Below are positions 23,583 to 36,244 of a stretch of 64,000 nucleotides of DNA, in pieces. Origin of the DNA: Ehretia macrophylla (lineage: Eukaryota > Streptophyta > Magnoliopsida > Boraginales > Ehretiaceae); assembly GCA_037974665.1 (NCBI GenBank), contig CM075775.1:40574152-40638151 (forward strand), in the 5' to 3' direction. Every line of letters starts with the position of its first letter. Positions within the stretch are counted from its first letter, which is position 1. Position numbers and translations under genes: made by a program. The notes below the pieces were generated by a model. The model saw nothing but the letters and a program-made list of their open reading frames with translations. It searched no databases and was not told the origin of the DNA.

Positions 23583-26312
23583 TTTTGATGCGCAAGTAGT
23601 TATGTGGCGCACAGCATACCGTTGGAAAGCTCTCAGAGAGCTCTACGATGGGGGCAGCAAGCCTGCTTTGTAATGCCAGATTTTGAAGTCCAAAATCAAA
23701 CATTTTTAACAGTTTCGGGATACTTTTCTTCTTTTGTGCTATTTTTTCATCCCGGATCGTACGTCGTGAGCCGCGAAAAGGGCGACAACCTAATCCATCA
23801 TATTTTTATTATTGAATCACACGGTACCTTGGGCAAAACAACATCGCTTCACGTAGAGGCTGGGCTCGCAAAACTAAGGTCGTAGGGCTTGGGACAAGGT
23901 CTCCGTCGCTCCGTTGCCCATAACTTTTGATCCGTACGGAGTTACGCAGCGCGTAGCATACCGTTGGAATGCTCTCCGAGAGCTCTACGACGGGGGTAGC
24001 AAGCCTGCTCGGCCACGATTGTTTCGGAGCCCAAAATTGAACATTTTCATGAGTTTCGGGATTTTTTTATTCTTTTGCGCTGTTTTTCCGTCCCGGATCG
24101 TACGTCGTGGGCCGCAAAAAGGACGACAACCTAATCCATCACATTTCTATTACCGAATCCCACGACACCTTGGGCAAGACAACTTCGCTTCATGTAGAGG
24201 CTGGGCCCGCAAACCGAGGGCATAGGACTTGGGACCAGGTTTTCGTTACTCCTGTGCCCATAACTTTTGATCCGTAAGGAGTTACGTGGTGCACAGCATA
24301 CCGTTAGAAAGTTCTTCGAGAACTCTATGACGGGGGCTACAAGGCTACCTGACTACGCCAATTTTTGGACCCCTAAATCAAACGTTTTCATCAGTTTTGG
24401 GATACTTTTTTTCTTTTGCGCTGTTTTTCTGTCCCGGATTGTACTTCATGAGCCGCGAAAAGGACGGCAACCTAATTCATCACATTTCTATTATCGAATC
24501 CCACGGCACCTTAGGAAAGACAACTTCGCTTCACGTAGAGGCTGGGCCCACAAATCGAGGGCGTGGGGCTTGGGACCAGGTCTTCGTCTCTCCAGTGCCC
24601 ATAACTTTTGATCTGTAAGGAGTTACGCGGTGCACAGCATACCGTTGGAAAACTCTCCGAGAGCTCTACGACGGGGATAGCAAGACTCCTCAGCTGCGCT
24701 CGTTTTCAGAGACCAAAATCGAACATTTTCATCAGTTTTGGGACACTTTTCTTCTTTTGCCCTGTTTTTCCGTCCCGGATCGTATGTCGTGAGCCGCGAA
24801 AAGGACGACAACCTAATCCATCAGATTCTGTTATCGAATCCCACAGCACCTTGGGCAAGAAAACTTCGCTTTACGTAGAGGTTGGGCCCGCAAACCGAGG
24901 GCGTGGGGCTTGGGACCATGTCTCAGTCGCTCCTTTGCCCATAACTTTCGATCCTTAAGGAGTTATACGGCGCACAATATACCGTCGGAAAGCTCTCCGA
25001 GAGCTCTACGACGGAGGCAGAAAGTAAGCATAGCTTCCCTTGTTTTTGGAGCCCAAAATCAAACATTTTCGTTAGTTTTTGGATATTTTGCTTCTTTTGC
25101 GCTATTTTTCCGTCCTGGATCGTACGTCGTGAGCCTAGAAAAGGACAACAACCTAATCCATCACATTTCTATTATCGAATTCCACGGCACCTTGGGCAAG
25201 ACAACTTCGTTTCATGTAAAGCCTAGGCCTGCAAACTGAGGGCGTAGGGCTTGGGACAAAGTCTCCGTCACTCCGGTGGCCATAACTTTTGATCTGTAAG
25301 GAATTACGCGGCGTATAGCATACCGTTGGAAAGCTCTCCGAGAGCACTACGTCGAGGCAACAATCCTGCTTGGCTACAATTGTTTTCAGAGCCCAAAATC
25401 TAACGTTTTCATCGATTTCGGGATACTTTTCTTCTTTTGCCCTATTTTTTCATCCCGGATAATACATCGTGTGTCGCGAAAAAGACGACGAGCTAATCCA
25501 TTACATTTCTATTATCGAATCCCACCACATCTTGGAAAAGACAACTTCGCTTCTAGTAGAGGCTGGGCCCGTAAACCGAGGGCCTAAGGCTTGGGACAAC
25601 TTCTCTGTCACTCTTTTGCCCATAACTTTGGATCTGTAAGAAGTTACGTGGCGCACAGCATACCGTTGGAAAGCTCTTCGAGAGCTCTACGTCGGGATGC
25701 AGTAAGCCTGCTCAGTTGAGCCTAATTTTCGAGCCTAAAATTGAACGTTTTCATCAGTTTTTGGTACACTTTTCTTCTTTTGCGCTGTTTTTCTGTCTCG
25801 GATTGTACGTCATGAGCCGCGAAAAGGACGACAACCTAATCCATCACATTTCTATTATCGAATCCCACGGTACCTTGGGCAAGACAACTTCACTTCACGT
25901 AGAGGCTGGGCCCACAAATCAAGGGCGTGCGGCTTGGGACCAAGTCTGAGCCGCTCCTTTGCCCATAACTTTTGATCCGTAAGGAGTTATGCGGCGCACA
26001 TCATACTGTTGGAAAGCTCTCTGCGAGCTCTACGATAAGGGAAGCAAGCCTGCTCGGATGCGCTTGTTTTCGGAACCCAAAATCGAGCATTTTCATTAGT
26101 TTTTGGATATTTTTCTTCTTTTTCGCTATTTTTCTATCCCGGATCGCACGTCGTGAGCCGCGAAAAGGACGACAACCTAATCTATCACATTTCTATTATT
26201 GAATCCCATGGCACCTTTGGCAAGACAACTTCGGTTCATGTAGATGTTGGACCCACAAACCGAGGGCGTGGAGCTTGGGACCAAGTCTCTGTCGCTCTTT
26301 TGCCCATTACTT

Positions 26313-26609
26313 TTAATCCGTAAGGAGTTACACGATGCACCGCATACCGTTGAAAAGCTCTCTGAGAGCTCTATGATGGGGACAGCAAGCCTGCACAGCT
26401 GCACTTGTTTTTGGAGCCCAAAATTGAATGTTTTCATCTTTTGCGCTGTTTTTCTGTCCTGGATCGTACGTCGTGAGCCGCGAAAAGGACGACAACTTAA
26501 TCCATCACATTTCTATTACCGAATCCTATAGCACCTTGGGCAAGATAATTTTGCTTCACGTAGACGATGGGCTCGCAAACCGAGGCTGTCGCTCTAGTGC
26601 TCATATATT
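26313..26609 (+). repeat. Shortened monomer with two deletions (~297 bp)
   Basis: One deletion of 21 bp removes a T-tract segment (TTTTCATC joins TTTTGCGCTG at about 26438). A second of about 25 bp lies near 26586. The counterpart monomer in block copy 2 (32317) is full length, so both deletions arose after the block duplicated. They account for the copy-to-copy offset changing from 6004 to about 6047. Confidence 0.8.
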
Positions 26610-27756
26610 TTGATTCGTAAGGAGTTACTCGACGCACAGCATACCGTTGGAAAGCTCTTCGAGAGCTCTACGTCAAGGGCAGCAAACCTGCTTGCCTGCC
26701 CTTGTTTTTTGAGATCAAAATTGAACCTGCTGCTCGCCTGCCCTTGTTTTCGGGTATCAAAATCGAACATTTTCACCAATTTTGGGACACTTTTCATCTT
26801 TTGCGCTGTTTTTCCTTCCTGGATCATACGTCGTGAGCCTAGAAAAGGACAACAACTTAATCCATCACATTTCTATGATCGAATCCCACAGCACCTTGGG
26901 CAAGACAACTTTGCTTCACGTAGAGGCTGGGCCCGCAAATCGAGGGCGTAGGGCTTGGGACCGGGTCTCCGTCGCTCCTTTGCCCTTAAGTTTTGATCCA
27001 TAAGGTGTTATGTGGCGAACAACATACCGTTGAAAATCTCTCCGAGAGCTCTACGACGGGGGCAGCAAACCTGCTCGCCTGCCGGTGTTTTTGGAGATCA
27101 AAATCGAACCGGTTGCTCGCCTAACCTTGTTTTCGAGGATCAAAATCGAACGTTTTCATCAGTTTTGGGACACTTTTCTTCTTTTGAGCTATTTTTCCTT
27201 CTCGGATCGTACATCGTGAGCCTAGAAAAGATCGACAACCTAATCCATCACATTTCTATTATCAAATCCCACAGCACCTTGGGTAAGACAACTTCGCTTC
27301 ACGTAGAGGCTGGGCCTGCAAACCGAGGGCATGGGGCTTGGGACCAAATCTCTGTCACTCATTTGCCCATAACTTTTGATCTGTAAGGAGTTACGCAGCG
27401 CACAGCATACCGTTGGAAAGCTCTCTGAGTGCTCTATGACGGGGGCAGTAAACCTACTCGCTGGCCCTTGTTTTCGGAGATCAAAATCGAACTTGCTGCT
27501 CGCCTGCCATTGTTTTCAGAGAACAAAATCGAACGTTTTCATCAGTTTTGGGACACTTTTATTCTTCTGCGCTATTTTTCCTTCCCGGATCGTACGTCGT
27601 GAGCCTAGAAAAGGACGACAACCTAATGCATCACATTTCTATTATCGAATCCAATGGCACCTTGGGCAAGACAACTTTATTTCACGTAGGAGTTGGGCCC
27701 GCAAACCGGGGGCATGCAGCTTGTGACCAAGTCTGCGTCGCTCCTTTGCCCATAAC
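26610..27756 (+). repeat. Run of three 383-bp monomers (second run)
   Basis: Duplicated 42-bp units lie at about 26687-26764, 27069-27146 and 27456-27530. The middle monomer again has GCGAACAACATACC and AAATCTCTCC, so this run and the one at 22436 look like descendants of one three-monomer ancestor. Confidence 0.85.
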
Positions 27757-30700
27757 TTTTGATCCGTAAGGAGTTATGAGGTGCACAGCATACTGTTGGA
27801 AAGCTCTCTAATAGCTCTACGACGAGGGAAGCAAGCCTGCTCGGCTGCGCTTGTTTTCGCAGCCTAAAATCGACAGTTTTCATCAGTTTTTTGATATTTT
27901 TCTTCATTTTCGCTATTTTTCTGTCCCGGATCGTACGTCGTGAGCCGCGAAAAGGACAACAACCTAATCCATCACATTTCTATTATTGAATCCCACGGCA
28001 CCTTTGGCAAGACAACTTCACTTCATGTAGATGTTAGGCCCGCAGACCGAGGGCGTGGAGCTTGGGACCAAGTCTCCGTCACTCATTTGCCTATAACTTT
28101 TGATCTGTAATGAGTTACGCGGCGCACCGCATATCGTTGGAAAGCTCTCCGAGTGCTCTATGGCTGGGGTAGCAAGCCTGCTCGGCTGCGCTTGTTTTTG
28201 GAGCCCAATATCGAACGTTTTCAACAGTTTTGTGACACTTTTCTTCTTTTGCGCTTTTTTTTGGTCCCGGATCTTACGTCGTGAGCCGCGAAACGGACAA
28301 CAACCTAATTCATCACATTTCTATTATCGAATCCCACTACACCTTTGGAAAGACAACTTCGCTTCACGTAGAAGCTGGGCCCGCAAACCATGGCGTGGGG
28401 CTTGGGACCAAGTCTCCGTCGCTCCTATGCCCATAACTTTTAATCCGTAAGGAGTTACGCGACGCACAACATACCGTTGGAAAGCTCACCGAGAGCTCTA
28501 CATCGGGGGCAGCAATCCTGCTTGCCTGCCCTTGTTTTCGGAGATCAAAATCGAACCTGCTGCTCGCCTGCCCTTGTTTTCGAGGATCAAAATCCAACGT
28601 TTTCATTAGTTTTGGGACACTTTTCATCTTTTGCATTGTTTTTCCTTCCCGGATCGTACGTCGTGAGCCTAGAAAAGGACGACAACTTAATCCATCACAT
28701 TTTTATTATCGAATCCCACAGGACCTTGGGCAAAACAACTTCGCTTAACGTAGAGGCTGGGCCCACAAACCGAGGGCGTGGGGCTTTGGACCAGGTCTCC
28801 GTCGCTCCTTTGCCCATAAGTTTTTATTCGTAAGGAGTTACGTGGCGAACAACATACCGTTGGAAATCTCTCCAAGAGTTCTACGACGGGGGCAGCAAAC
28901 CTGCTCGTCTGCCCTTGTTTTCGGATATCAAAATCGAACCTACTGCTCGCCTGCCCTTGTTTTCAAGGATCAAAATCGAACATTTTCATCAGTTTTGGGA
29001 CACTTTTATTCTTTTGCGCTGTTTTTTCTTCCCGGATCATACGTCGTGAGCCTAGAAAAGGATGACAAACTAATCCATCATATTTCTATTATCGAGTCCC
29101 ACGGCATCTTGGGCAAGACAACTTTGCTTTGCTTAGAGGCTGGGCCCGCAAACCGAGGGAGTGGGGCTTGTGACCAAGTCTCCGTCGCTACGGTGCCCAT
29201 AACTTTTGATCCTTAAGGAGTTATGCAGCGCATAACATACTGTTGGAAATCTCTCCAAAAGTTCTACGACGGGGGCAACAAACCTGCTCGCCTGCCCTTG
29301 TTTTCGGAGATCAAAATCCAACTGGCTGCTCGCCTGCCCTTGTTTTCGGAGATCAAAATCGAACGTTTTCATCAGTTTTGGGACACTTTTCTTCTTTTGC
29401 GTTGTTTTTCCTTCCCGGATCGTACGCCTTGAGCCTAGAAAAGGACGACAACCTAATCCATCACATTTCTATTATTGAATCCCACAGCACCTTGGGCAAG
29501 ACAACTTCGCTTCACATAGAAGCTGGGCCCGCGAATCGAAGGCGTGGTGCTTGGGACCAGGTCTCCGTCGCTCCTTTGCCCATAACTTTTGATCCGTAAG
29601 GAGTTACACGGCGCACAGCATACCATTGGAAATCTCTCCGAGAGCTCCACGACGGGGGCAGCAAGCCTGCTTTGCAATGCCAGTTTTTGAAGTCCAAAAT
29701 CAAACGTTTTCAACAGTTTCGGTATACTTTTCTTCTTTTGTACTGTTTTTCCTTCTTGGATCGTACATCGTGAGCCGCGAAAAGGACGATAACTTAATCC
29801 ATCACATTTCTATTATTGAATCCCACGGCACCTTGGGCAAGACAACTTCGCTTCACGTAGAGGCTGGGCTCGCAAAACTAAGGTCGTAGGGCTTGGGACA
29901 AGGTCTCCGTCGCTCCGTTGCCCATAACTTTTGATCCGTATGGAGTTACACAGCGCATACCATACCGTTGGAATGCTCTCCGAGAGCTCTACGACGGGGG
30001 TAGCAAGCCTGCTTGGCTACGATTGTTTCGGAGCCCAAAATTGAACATTTTCATGAGTTTCGGGATTTTTTTATTCTTTTGCGCTACTTTTTCGTCCCGG
30101 ATCGTACGCCGTGACCCGCGAAAAGGACTACATCCTAATCAATCACATTTCTATTCCCAACTCCCACGGCACCTTAGGCAAGACAACTTTGCTTCACGTA
30201 GTAGTTGGGCTCGTAAATCGAGGGCGTGGGGCTTGAGACCAGGTCTCCGTCGCTCCTTTGCCCATAATTTTTGATCCTTAAGGAGTTACGTAGTGTACAA
30301 CATACCGTTGGAAAGCTCTTCGAGAGCTTTATGACGGGGGCTGCAAGGCTACCCGACTGCGCCAATTTTTGGACCCCTAAATCAAACGTTTTTATCAATT
30401 TCGGGACACTTTTCTTCTTTTGTGCTGTTTTTTCATCCCCGATCGTACGGCGTGAGCCGCGAAAAGAACGACAACCTAATCCATCACATTTCTATTATCG
30501 AATCCCACGGAACCTTGGGCAAGACAACTTCGCTTCACGAAGAGGCTGGGACCGCAAACCGAGGGTGTGGGGCTTAGGACCAAGTCTCCGTCGCTCCGGT
30601 GCCCATAACTTTTGATTCGTAAGGAGTTACGCGGCACACAGCATACCGTTAAAAAGCTCTCCGAGAGCTCTACGACGGGGATAGCAAGCCTGCTCTACTG

Positions 30701-33700
30701 CACCTATTTTTGGAGCCCAAAATCGAACGTTTTCATCAATTTTGGGACACTTTTCTTCTTTTACGCTGTTTTTCGGTCTCGGATCGTACGTCGAGAGCCT
30801 AGAAAAGGATGACAACCTAATCCATCACTTTATATTATCGAATCCCACGAAACCTTGGGCAAGACAACTTCGCTGCACGTAGAGGCTGGGCCCGCAAATC
30901 GAGGGCGTGGGGCTTGGGACTAGGTCTCCGTCGCTCATTTGCCCATTACTTTTGATCCATAAGGAGTTACACGGCGCACAGTATACCGTTGGAAAGGTCT
31001 TCGAGAGCTCTACGATGGGGGCAGAAAGTAAGCTTAGCTTCCCTTGTTTTTGGAGCCCAAAATCAAACGTTTTCATCAGTTTTTGGATGCTTTTCTTCTT
31101 TTGCGTTGTTTTTCCTTCCTGGATCGTACGTCGTGAGCCTAGAAAAGGACAATAACCTAATCCATCATATTTCTATTATCGAATCCCATGGTACCTTGGA
31201 CAAGACAACTTCGTTTCATGTAAAGGCTAGGCCTGCAAACTGAGGGCGTAGGGCTTGGGACAAAGTCTCCGTCACTCCGGTGCCCATAACTTTTGATCCG
31301 TAAGGAATTACACGGCGTATAGCATACCGTTGGAAAGCTCTCCAAGAGCACTACGTCGAGACAGCAATCCTGCTTGGCTACAATTGTTTTCAGAGCCTAA
31401 AATCTAACGTTTTCATCAGTTTCGGGATACTTTTCTTCTTTTGCACTATTTTTTCATCCCGGATCGTACATCGTGTGTCACGAAAAGGACGACGAGCTAA
31501 TCCATTACATTTCTATTATCGAATCCCACCGCACCTTGGGAAAGACAACTTCGCTTCTAGTAGAGGCTGGGCCCGTAAACAGAGGGCATAAGGCTTGGGA
31601 CAACATCTCTGTCACTCTTTTGCCCATAACTTTGGATCTGTAAGAAGTTACATGGCGCACAGCATACCGTTGGAAAGCTCTTCGAGAGCTCTACGTCGAG
31701 ATGCAGTAAGCCTGCTCAGTTGAGCCTAATTTTTGAGCCCAAAATTGAACGTTTTCATCAGTTTTTGGGAGACTTTTCTTCTTTTGCACTGTTTTTCTGT
31801 CTCGGATTGTACGTCATGAGCCGCGAAAAGGACGACAACCTAATCCATCACATTTCTATTATCGAATCCCACGGTACCTTGGGCAAGACAACTTCGCTTC
31901 ACGTAGAGGCTGGGCCCGCAAATCAAGGGCGTGCGGCTTGGGACCAAGTCTGAGCCGCTCCTTTGCCCATAACTTTTGATCCGTAAGGAGTTATGCGGCG
32001 CACAGCATACTGTTGGAAAGCTCTCTGGGAGCCCTACGATGTGGGTAGCAAACCTGCTCGGCTGCGTATGTTTTCAGAGCCCAAAATCAAACGTTTTCAT
32101 TAGTTTTGGGATATTTTTCTTCTTTTCTGCTATTTTTCTGTCCCGGATCGCACGTCGTGAGCCGCGAAAAGGATGACAACCTAATCTATCACATTTCTAT
32201 TATTGAATCTCATGGCACCTTTGGCAAGACAACTTTGGTTCATGTAGATGTTGGACCCGCAAACCGAGGGCGTGGAGCTTGAGACCAAGTCTCTGTCGCT
32301 CTTTTGCCCATTACTTTTAATCCGTAAGGAGTTACATGACACACCGCATACCGTTGGAAAGCACTCCGAGAGCTCTACGATGGGGGCAGCAAGCCTGCTC
32401 GTCTGCGCTTGTTTTTGGAGCCCAAAATTGAACGTTTTCAATAGTTTTAAGACACTTTTCTTCTTTTGCACTATATTTCTGTCCCGGATCGTACGTCGTG
32501 AGCCGAGAAACGGACGACAACCTCATCCATCACATTTCTATTATCGATTCCCATGGTACCTTTGGAAAGACCACTTCGCTTCACGTAGAAGCTGGGCCCG
32601 CAAACCGTGGCGTGGGGCTTGGGACCAAGTCTCTGTTGCTCTTTTGCCCATAACTTTTGATTCGTAAGGAGTTACGCGGCGCACAACATACCGTTGGAAA
32701 GCTCTTCGAGAGCTCTATGTCAAGGGCAGCAAACCTGCTTGCCTGCCCTTGTTTTTTGAGATCAAAATCGAACCTGCTGCTCGCCTGCCCTTGTTTTCGG
32801 GTATCAAAATTGAACATTTTCACCAGTTTTGGGACACTTTTCTTCTTTTGTGCTATTTTTCCTTCCCGGATCATACGTCGTGAGCCTAGAAAAGGACGAC
32901 AACTTAATCCATCACATTTCTATTATCAAATCCCACGGCACCTTGGGCAAGACAACTTCGCTTCACGTAGAGGCTGGGCCCGCAAACCGAGGGCATAGGG
33001 CATGGGACCAGGTCTCCGTCGCTCCTTTGCCCTTAAGTTTTGATCTGTAAGGAGTTATGCGGTGAACATACCGTTGGAAATCTCTCCGAGAGCTCTACGA
33101 CGGGGGCAGCAAACCTGCTCGCCTGCCCTTGTTTTTGGAGATCAAAATCGAACCTGCTGCTCGCCTACCCTTGTTTTCGAGGATCAAAATCGAACGTTTT
33201 CATCAGTTTTGAGACAATTTTCTTCTTTTGCGCTGTTTTTCCTTCCCGGATCGTACGTCGTGAGCTTGGAAAAGGACAACAACCTAATCTATCATATTTC
33301 TATTATTGAATCCCACGACACCTTGGACAAGACAACTTCACTTCATTTAGAAGCTGGGCCCGCAAACCGAGGGCCTGGGGCTTGGGACCAAGTCTCCGTC
33401 ACTTTGGTGCCCATAACTTTTGATCTGTAAGGAGTTACGTGGCACACAGCATAATGTTGGAAAGCTCTCCAAGAGCTCTACGACAGGGGCAGCAAGCCTG
33501 CTCGCTGGCCCTTGTTTTCGGAGATCAAAATCGAACTTGCTGCTCGCCTGCCATTGTTTTCAGAGAACAAAATCGAACGTTTTCATCAGTTTTGGGACAC
33601 TTTTATTCTTTTGCGCAGTTTTTTCTTCCGGAATCGTACGTCGTGAGCCTAGAAACTGACGACAACCTAATCCATCACATTTCTATTATCAAATCCCATG

Positions 33701-33755
33701 GCACCTTGGGCAAGACAACTTCGCTTCACGTAGAGGCTGGGCCCGCAAACCAAGG
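27712..33755 (+). repeat. Higher-order block, copy 2 (17 monomers, ~6.04 kb)
   Basis: Direct tandem repeat of 21712-27711. The first monomer repeats the rare text GCATGCAGCTTGTGACCAAG, found in both copy starts. The match ends at about 33755, since the next monomer (33803) does not resemble 27757. Differences between copies are numerous enough that the duplication is not recent. Confidence 0.88.
28441..29587 (+). repeat. Run of three 383-bp monomers (third run)
   Basis: Copy-2 counterpart of the run at 22436. The 42-bp duplications lie at about 28518-28594, 28901-28978 and 29285-29360. Confidence 0.85.
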
Positions 33756-33802
33756 GCGTGGGGCTTGGGACCAGGTCTCCGTCGCTGCTTTGCCCATAAC
33801 TT
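32657..33802 (+). repeat. Run of three 383-bp monomers (fourth run)
   Basis: Copy-2 counterpart of the run at 26610. The 42-bp duplications lie at about 32738-32811, 33117-33192 and 33509-33573. Confidence 0.85.
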
Positions 33803-35052
33803 TTGATCCATAGGGAGTTATGCGGTGCACAGCATACCGATGAAAAGCTCTTGGAGATCTCTATGATGGGGGCAGTAAGCATGCTTGGCAGTGCCAATTT
33901 TTGAGCCCAAAATCGAATGTTTTAATCAATTTCGGGATACTTTTCTTCTTTTGCGGTGTTTTTTCGTCCCGGATCATACATCGTGACCACAAAAAGGACG
34001 ACAACCTAATCCATCACATTTCTATTATCGAATCCCATGGCACCTTGGGCAAGACAACTTCGCTTCACATAGAAGCTGGGCTCGCAAAACCGAGGTCGTA
34101 GGGCATGGGACCAGGTCTCCGTCCCTCCGATGCCCATAACTTTTGATCCGTAAGGAGTTACGCGGCGCACAACATACTGTTGGAATGCTCTCAGAGCGCT
34201 CTACGACAGGGGTAGCAAGCCTGCTCGGCTGCGATTGTTTCGGAGCCCAAAATCAAACGTTTTTATCTATTTCAGGATACTTTTCTTCTTTTGCACTGTT
34301 TTTCCGTCCCGCATCTTACGTCGTGAGCCGCGAAATGGACAACAACCTAATCCATCACATATCTATTATTGAATTCCATGGTACCTTGGGCAAGACAACT
34401 TTGCTTCATGTAGAGGCTGGGCCCGCAAACTGAGGGCGTGGGCATGGGACCAGGTCTTCGTCCCTCCGATGCCCATAACTTTTGATCCATAAGGAGTTAT
34501 GCGGTGCACAACATACTGTTGGAAAGCTCTCTAAGGGCTCTACGATGGGGGCAACAAGTCTGCTCGACTACGCCAATTTTTGGACGCCAAAATCGAACGT
34601 TTTCATCAATTTCGAGACACTTTTCTTCTTTTGCGATGTTTTTCTGTCCCGGATCGTACGTCATGAACCGCGATAAAGACGACAACGTAATCCATAACAT
34701 TTTTATTATCGAATCCCACGGCACCTTAGGCAAGACAACTTCGCTTCACGTAGAGGCTTAGACCGCGAACCGAGGGCGTGGGGCTTGGGACCACGTTTTC
34801 CGTCGCTCATTTGCCCATAACTTTTGGTACGTAAGGAGTTACGCGGTGCGCAGCATACCTTTGGAATACTCTCCGAAAGCTTTACGACGGGGGCATCAAG
34901 CCTGTTCAGCTGTGCTTGTTTTCGGAGCTCAAAATCGAACGTTTTCATCAGTTTTGGGACACTTTTCTTCTTTTACGCTGTTTTTCTGTCCCGGATCGTA
35001 CGTCGTAAGCCTAGAAAAGGATGACATCCTAATCCATCACATTTCTATTATT

Positions 35053-35057
35053 GAATC
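35053..35057. repeat. Left target-site duplication of E3 (GAATC)
   Basis: GAATC precedes the TGTCACG end of E3 and recurs at 39988-39992 after its TTCACA end. Joining the flanks restores the satellite text ATTGAATCCCACGGCACC. Confidence 0.92.
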
Positions 35058-36009
35058 TGTCACGCCCCAACTCGGCCTATAAAGGTTAGACTAGGGTGTG
35101 ATCTAACATTCAAGTCATATCACATGCTTAACCGTTTATAAAGGTTTAACACTTAACATTTTGGCCTAGACTCCACAATTTCTTCGGAAAACCGGCAGCA
35201 TAACGGCTGTAATTGGGCTCCTTAGTTTGACCTAATTCTCTAAATGCCTCAAAATTTACAATCTCAAATTCATTCTCAACTAAGATTACTATTTATCATC
35301 AATTGAAATGCTTACTAATTATCTTGAAGTCTCGTTTGATTAATAACCTAGCATGATGCTATGTCTCGTTTGTTTGTTTGTCCTCGTTACAGAAGTACCT
35401 GTTGTTCTTGGCTTAACAATGAATACCTGTTTAAGATTGGACATGTTCATTTTACTTAGTCCTTACCTGATACCTCATAATCCTATGATAGATACTAGCC
35501 AATGATGATAGCAAAATGACCATAGTAGTGTCTATCTAGTTATTATCAGTACAAGCCAAAATTAGGCCCCAAATTACAACGGGGGTCTTTTACATTACAA
35601 ACATCAAGCAACATGAAAAGAAATAGTCTTCAAGCAGCATAGTGTTCACAAATGGCCATAATCAAGCAAAGAACATAGGACAGGCAATCATTCAAAGGAA
35701 TCATCGTTAGACACGTCATTCTCGGGTACCTGTTCTTGATCTTCTTCACCTGAGATGATAAAAGAGGGTGAGTCCTTATGAACTCAACGAGGGGGAACGA
35801 GAAATAGGTTTTGAAACTCATTTTCCTATTCAACTTATGAAAACCCTTTTTGCAAGAATGAATATATCACAAATAAGTACATAACAATAATATAAAAGTA
35901 AAGTAACACAATTACCCATCTTTCCTCCCCAAAGTCCTCTAGGAATCAAGCGAGAGTACTTATACACATATTGAAAAGGATACGGTGAGCTTTTGCTCTC
36001 AGTTCATTT

Positions 36010-36244
36010 TCGGTATCAGTTGTTGCGACCGACTTCAAATCATTCCCTTATCACGCCAAATGGGTGTACTCCTGATGTACCCCGAAATCCTACGACCCAA
36101 CTCTCCGAGGAAGTCTAGCCCCCAAGCGAGAGAGGGAATTGGACAATGGTAGTCACGGTTACACCGGCAAGCCCGACGCCACCCAGTGTGCGTGATCGCT
36201 ACCACGCCAGAATGAAAGGTTGCAACCTTGTATGCAATGCACAT
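36010..36244 (-). other. Conserved LTR block (E3 copy)
   Basis: Close copy of the block at 3725-3960, again with a ~69-codon open frame. Differences from the others include GTGATCGC for GTTCACGC-region bases on the opposite strand. Confidence 0.65.

Larger units (their letters stand above)
21712..27711 (+). repeat. Higher-order block, copy 1 (17 monomers, ~6.0 kb)
   Basis: Monomer variants in this block recur in the same order about 6004-6005 bp downstream. Examples are 22095 with 28100, 22436 with 28441, 23202 with 29207, 24267 with 30271, 24608 with 30612 and 25972 with 31976. The left edge is placed near 21712 because the upstream monomer (about 21372) does not match its counterpart near 27376, which has the 42-bp duplication. 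Confidence 0.88.
18398..35057 (+). repeat. Satellite array C, 340-bp and 383-bp monomers (about 48 copies)
   Basis: Same satellite and orientation as arrays A and B. Anchors lie near 18641, 20387, 21071, 22095, 22436, 23202, 24267, 24608, 25972, 26610, 27376, 28100, 30271, 30612, 31976, 32657, 33040, 33420, 34143, 34482 and 34824. It uniquely contains monomers lengthened by a 42-bp tandem duplication and a 17-monomer block present twice. It ends in TTGAATC, the left duplication of E3. Open frames are abundant, but rotate between monomers. I see no gene. Confidence 0.95.
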
